A program made the position numbers and the translations under genes. The notes beneath the pieces are model-generated. The model was given only the letters and a program-made list of their open reading frames with translations. It ran no database searches and was not told the origin of the DNA. From Agelas oroides (Eukaryota; Porifera; Demospongiae; Agelasida; Agelasidae), in assembly GCA_949130485.1 (NCBI GenBank), contig OX422188.1, forward strand, positions 3,224,222 through 3,288,221: a DNA stretch of 64,000 bases, given 5' to 3'. Each line of letters opens with the position of its first letter. Within the stretch, counting starts at the first letter, position 1. Shown one piece after another: positions 62,680 to 64,000 of the stretch.

Positions 62680-63240
62680 TGTGCTGACTAGTGTAGAACA
62701 TTGTGGGGGAGCCTGAGCAAGCAACACAAAGCAGCATTGTTTGGCTAACTTACAATGTTACAGCATACCGCAATGCATGTCTGCAGCTAGCAGGGATTAA
62801 GTCTGGCCTCCTGCTGTCCTCCATTGACTCTGAACACACTGCCTGGCTTGTCATGCATAGTTCTTATTCATAAATCTTACACAAATAGGAGAGGTATCGA
62901 AAAGTCGCTACACATTATAAATACACCATCAGCTGCTAAACTATCAGCTGCCTTCTGTGTTCTGTAAGTAGCCAGGTTTGTCTTCACAACTTGCAGTCCT
63001 CATACAGTAAACTTTCACGCCCAAGTTACTTCTTCCAAGCGTCTCTCCTCACTGCTCGTGCTGGTAAGTAGTCCAGAGCGAAAATGTTACTTATTGTCCG
63101 CACATGACGTGTGGTTGCATTAAAGTACTTTCTAAACAGACATACAGAATACATATGACAGATAATAATATATATAGAATCCACTGTTCAACTCGCTGGT
63201 GCGGGGCTCGCTCAGGCTCGCCCCAATCAGTACTGTCTAG
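62680..63240 (-). mobile_element. Dispersed repeat, copy 2 (inverted partner of 28366-28935)
   Basis: CTAGTGTAGAACATTGTGGG, AGTCTGGCCTCCTGCTG, CTTACACAAATAGGAG and the end GGGCTCGCTCAGGCTCGCCC match the other copy in reverse. No coding sequence. Confidence 0.7.
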
Positions 63241-63324
63241 GTCAAGTGTGTAGACTATAATAGCACAGTTGACTGATGTGCCCAACCATTATGCGCGAGA
63301 TTGAATTAAGGGCGTGTGTAAAAG

Positions 63325-64000
63325 CCGGACTGCCGGATCACCTGGATCACCCGGATCACCGGATCACCGAAAATTTGAGCAAAAAATCGGACGGGCAATT
63401 ATAAGTTTTTGCACATGCGCAGTAAACGTATATTATTAGACGGCTCTTGACAGTCTTGTCCAGGCCGAAGTCTACTTTCAGGCTATGTAGCGGCCTCCAA
63501 CTTTACTCGTATAGTCTGCCTCTTTTGAGGCTGTGGCACGAAGGAAGGTATTCATGAAAAACAGTTCTTGCGCACGAGGTAAGCCAGCTAGTTACTAGTA
63601 TCTACCCAATCAGAGTTTCTCACAGTACTCTGTGCTACGCACACTGTTTGGTTTCAGCAAGTCGGCGTTTGCGTAGGAAACTCTTGCAGTCAGCTTTTGG
63701 CGTGCTTGCCATTCTGCGTGCACGTAACTATCGTGACTTACCTCTGCCAGCTCTGGCAAAAAACAGTGGCTCAGCTACACCTTGGAGGCTTTTACATGTC
63801 TGTGAAGGCCTTAGAAAGGTCAAGCCAGATGACCAAGACGGAATGCTGCTAGTCTGATAGGTACAGGCCTACAACATTTTCCTGTACAGCAAAAGCGAGA
63901 AAGAGGTGGGCGGGGCCTGGAATGAGGTCGATTACGTACACACGCGCAAGCACTTCATAATTGCCCGTTCGATTTTTGCACTAGTTTTTGGTGATCCGGG
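63325..64000. mobile_element. Inverted-repeat element cut by the window end
   Basis: GGATCACCTGGATCACCCGG followed by ATCACCGAAAA and CGGACGGGCAATTATAAG at 63333-63404 is matched inverted by TAATTGCCCGTTCGATTTTT and TTTTTGGTGATCCGGG at 63958-64000. The right end continues beyond the window. Confidence 0.65.

Overview
The window is metazoan nuclear DNA, most likely from a demosponge (Amphimedon-like). The reasons are spliced genes with GT-AG introns, a long Calx-beta receptor, FN3 and receptor-tail fragments, and a dense load of LINE relics, piggyBac relics and short inverted-repeat elements. The organism is inferred from gene style only.

Region 1 to 41.9 kb is one minus-strand gene. I could chain 33 exons: a signal-peptide exon (41810-41870), a Cys-rich exon (33855-33995), 14 Calx-beta domains (27485 down to 3516), a linker exon (1917-1982), a transmembrane exon (about 1654-1768) and two cytoplasmic exons (550-611 and 267-362). 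The last cytoplasmic exon ends in a motif like the start of a tyrosine-kinase glycine loop. The chain stays open for about 1964 codons and runs off the left edge. Nearly all ectodomain introns are phase 1, so each exon is a symmetric module. Domains 6 to 14 are recent tandem duplicates. I read the product as a Calx-beta-ectodomain receptor, probably a receptor tyrosine kinase; the kinase itself lies outside the window.

Region 43.8 to 47.3 kb (minus) holds the remains of a second receptor: FN3 pieces, a transmembrane exon cut by a repeat, and a tyrosine-rich, kinase-less tail. Region 48.5 to 54.6 kb is a nested transposon nest: a LINE, a piggyBac remnant, a 3.3 kb TTAA-flanked element and a 743 bp element inside it. 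A 5'-truncated LINE with clear target-site duplication sits at 55.2 to 56.6 kb. Region 56.7 to 59.4 kb (minus) carries a broken, unrecognised multi-segment gene that may belong to an undescribed mobile element. At 60.86 kb a plus-strand major-facilitator transporter (SLC18B1-like) begins; three exons are visible and the rest is masked by repeats or lies beyond the window.

The long introns of the main gene are full of short non-autonomous elements. Several have readable target-site duplications (TA, TTAA, 7 bp, 8 bp), CA/TG microsatellites or tandem duplications.
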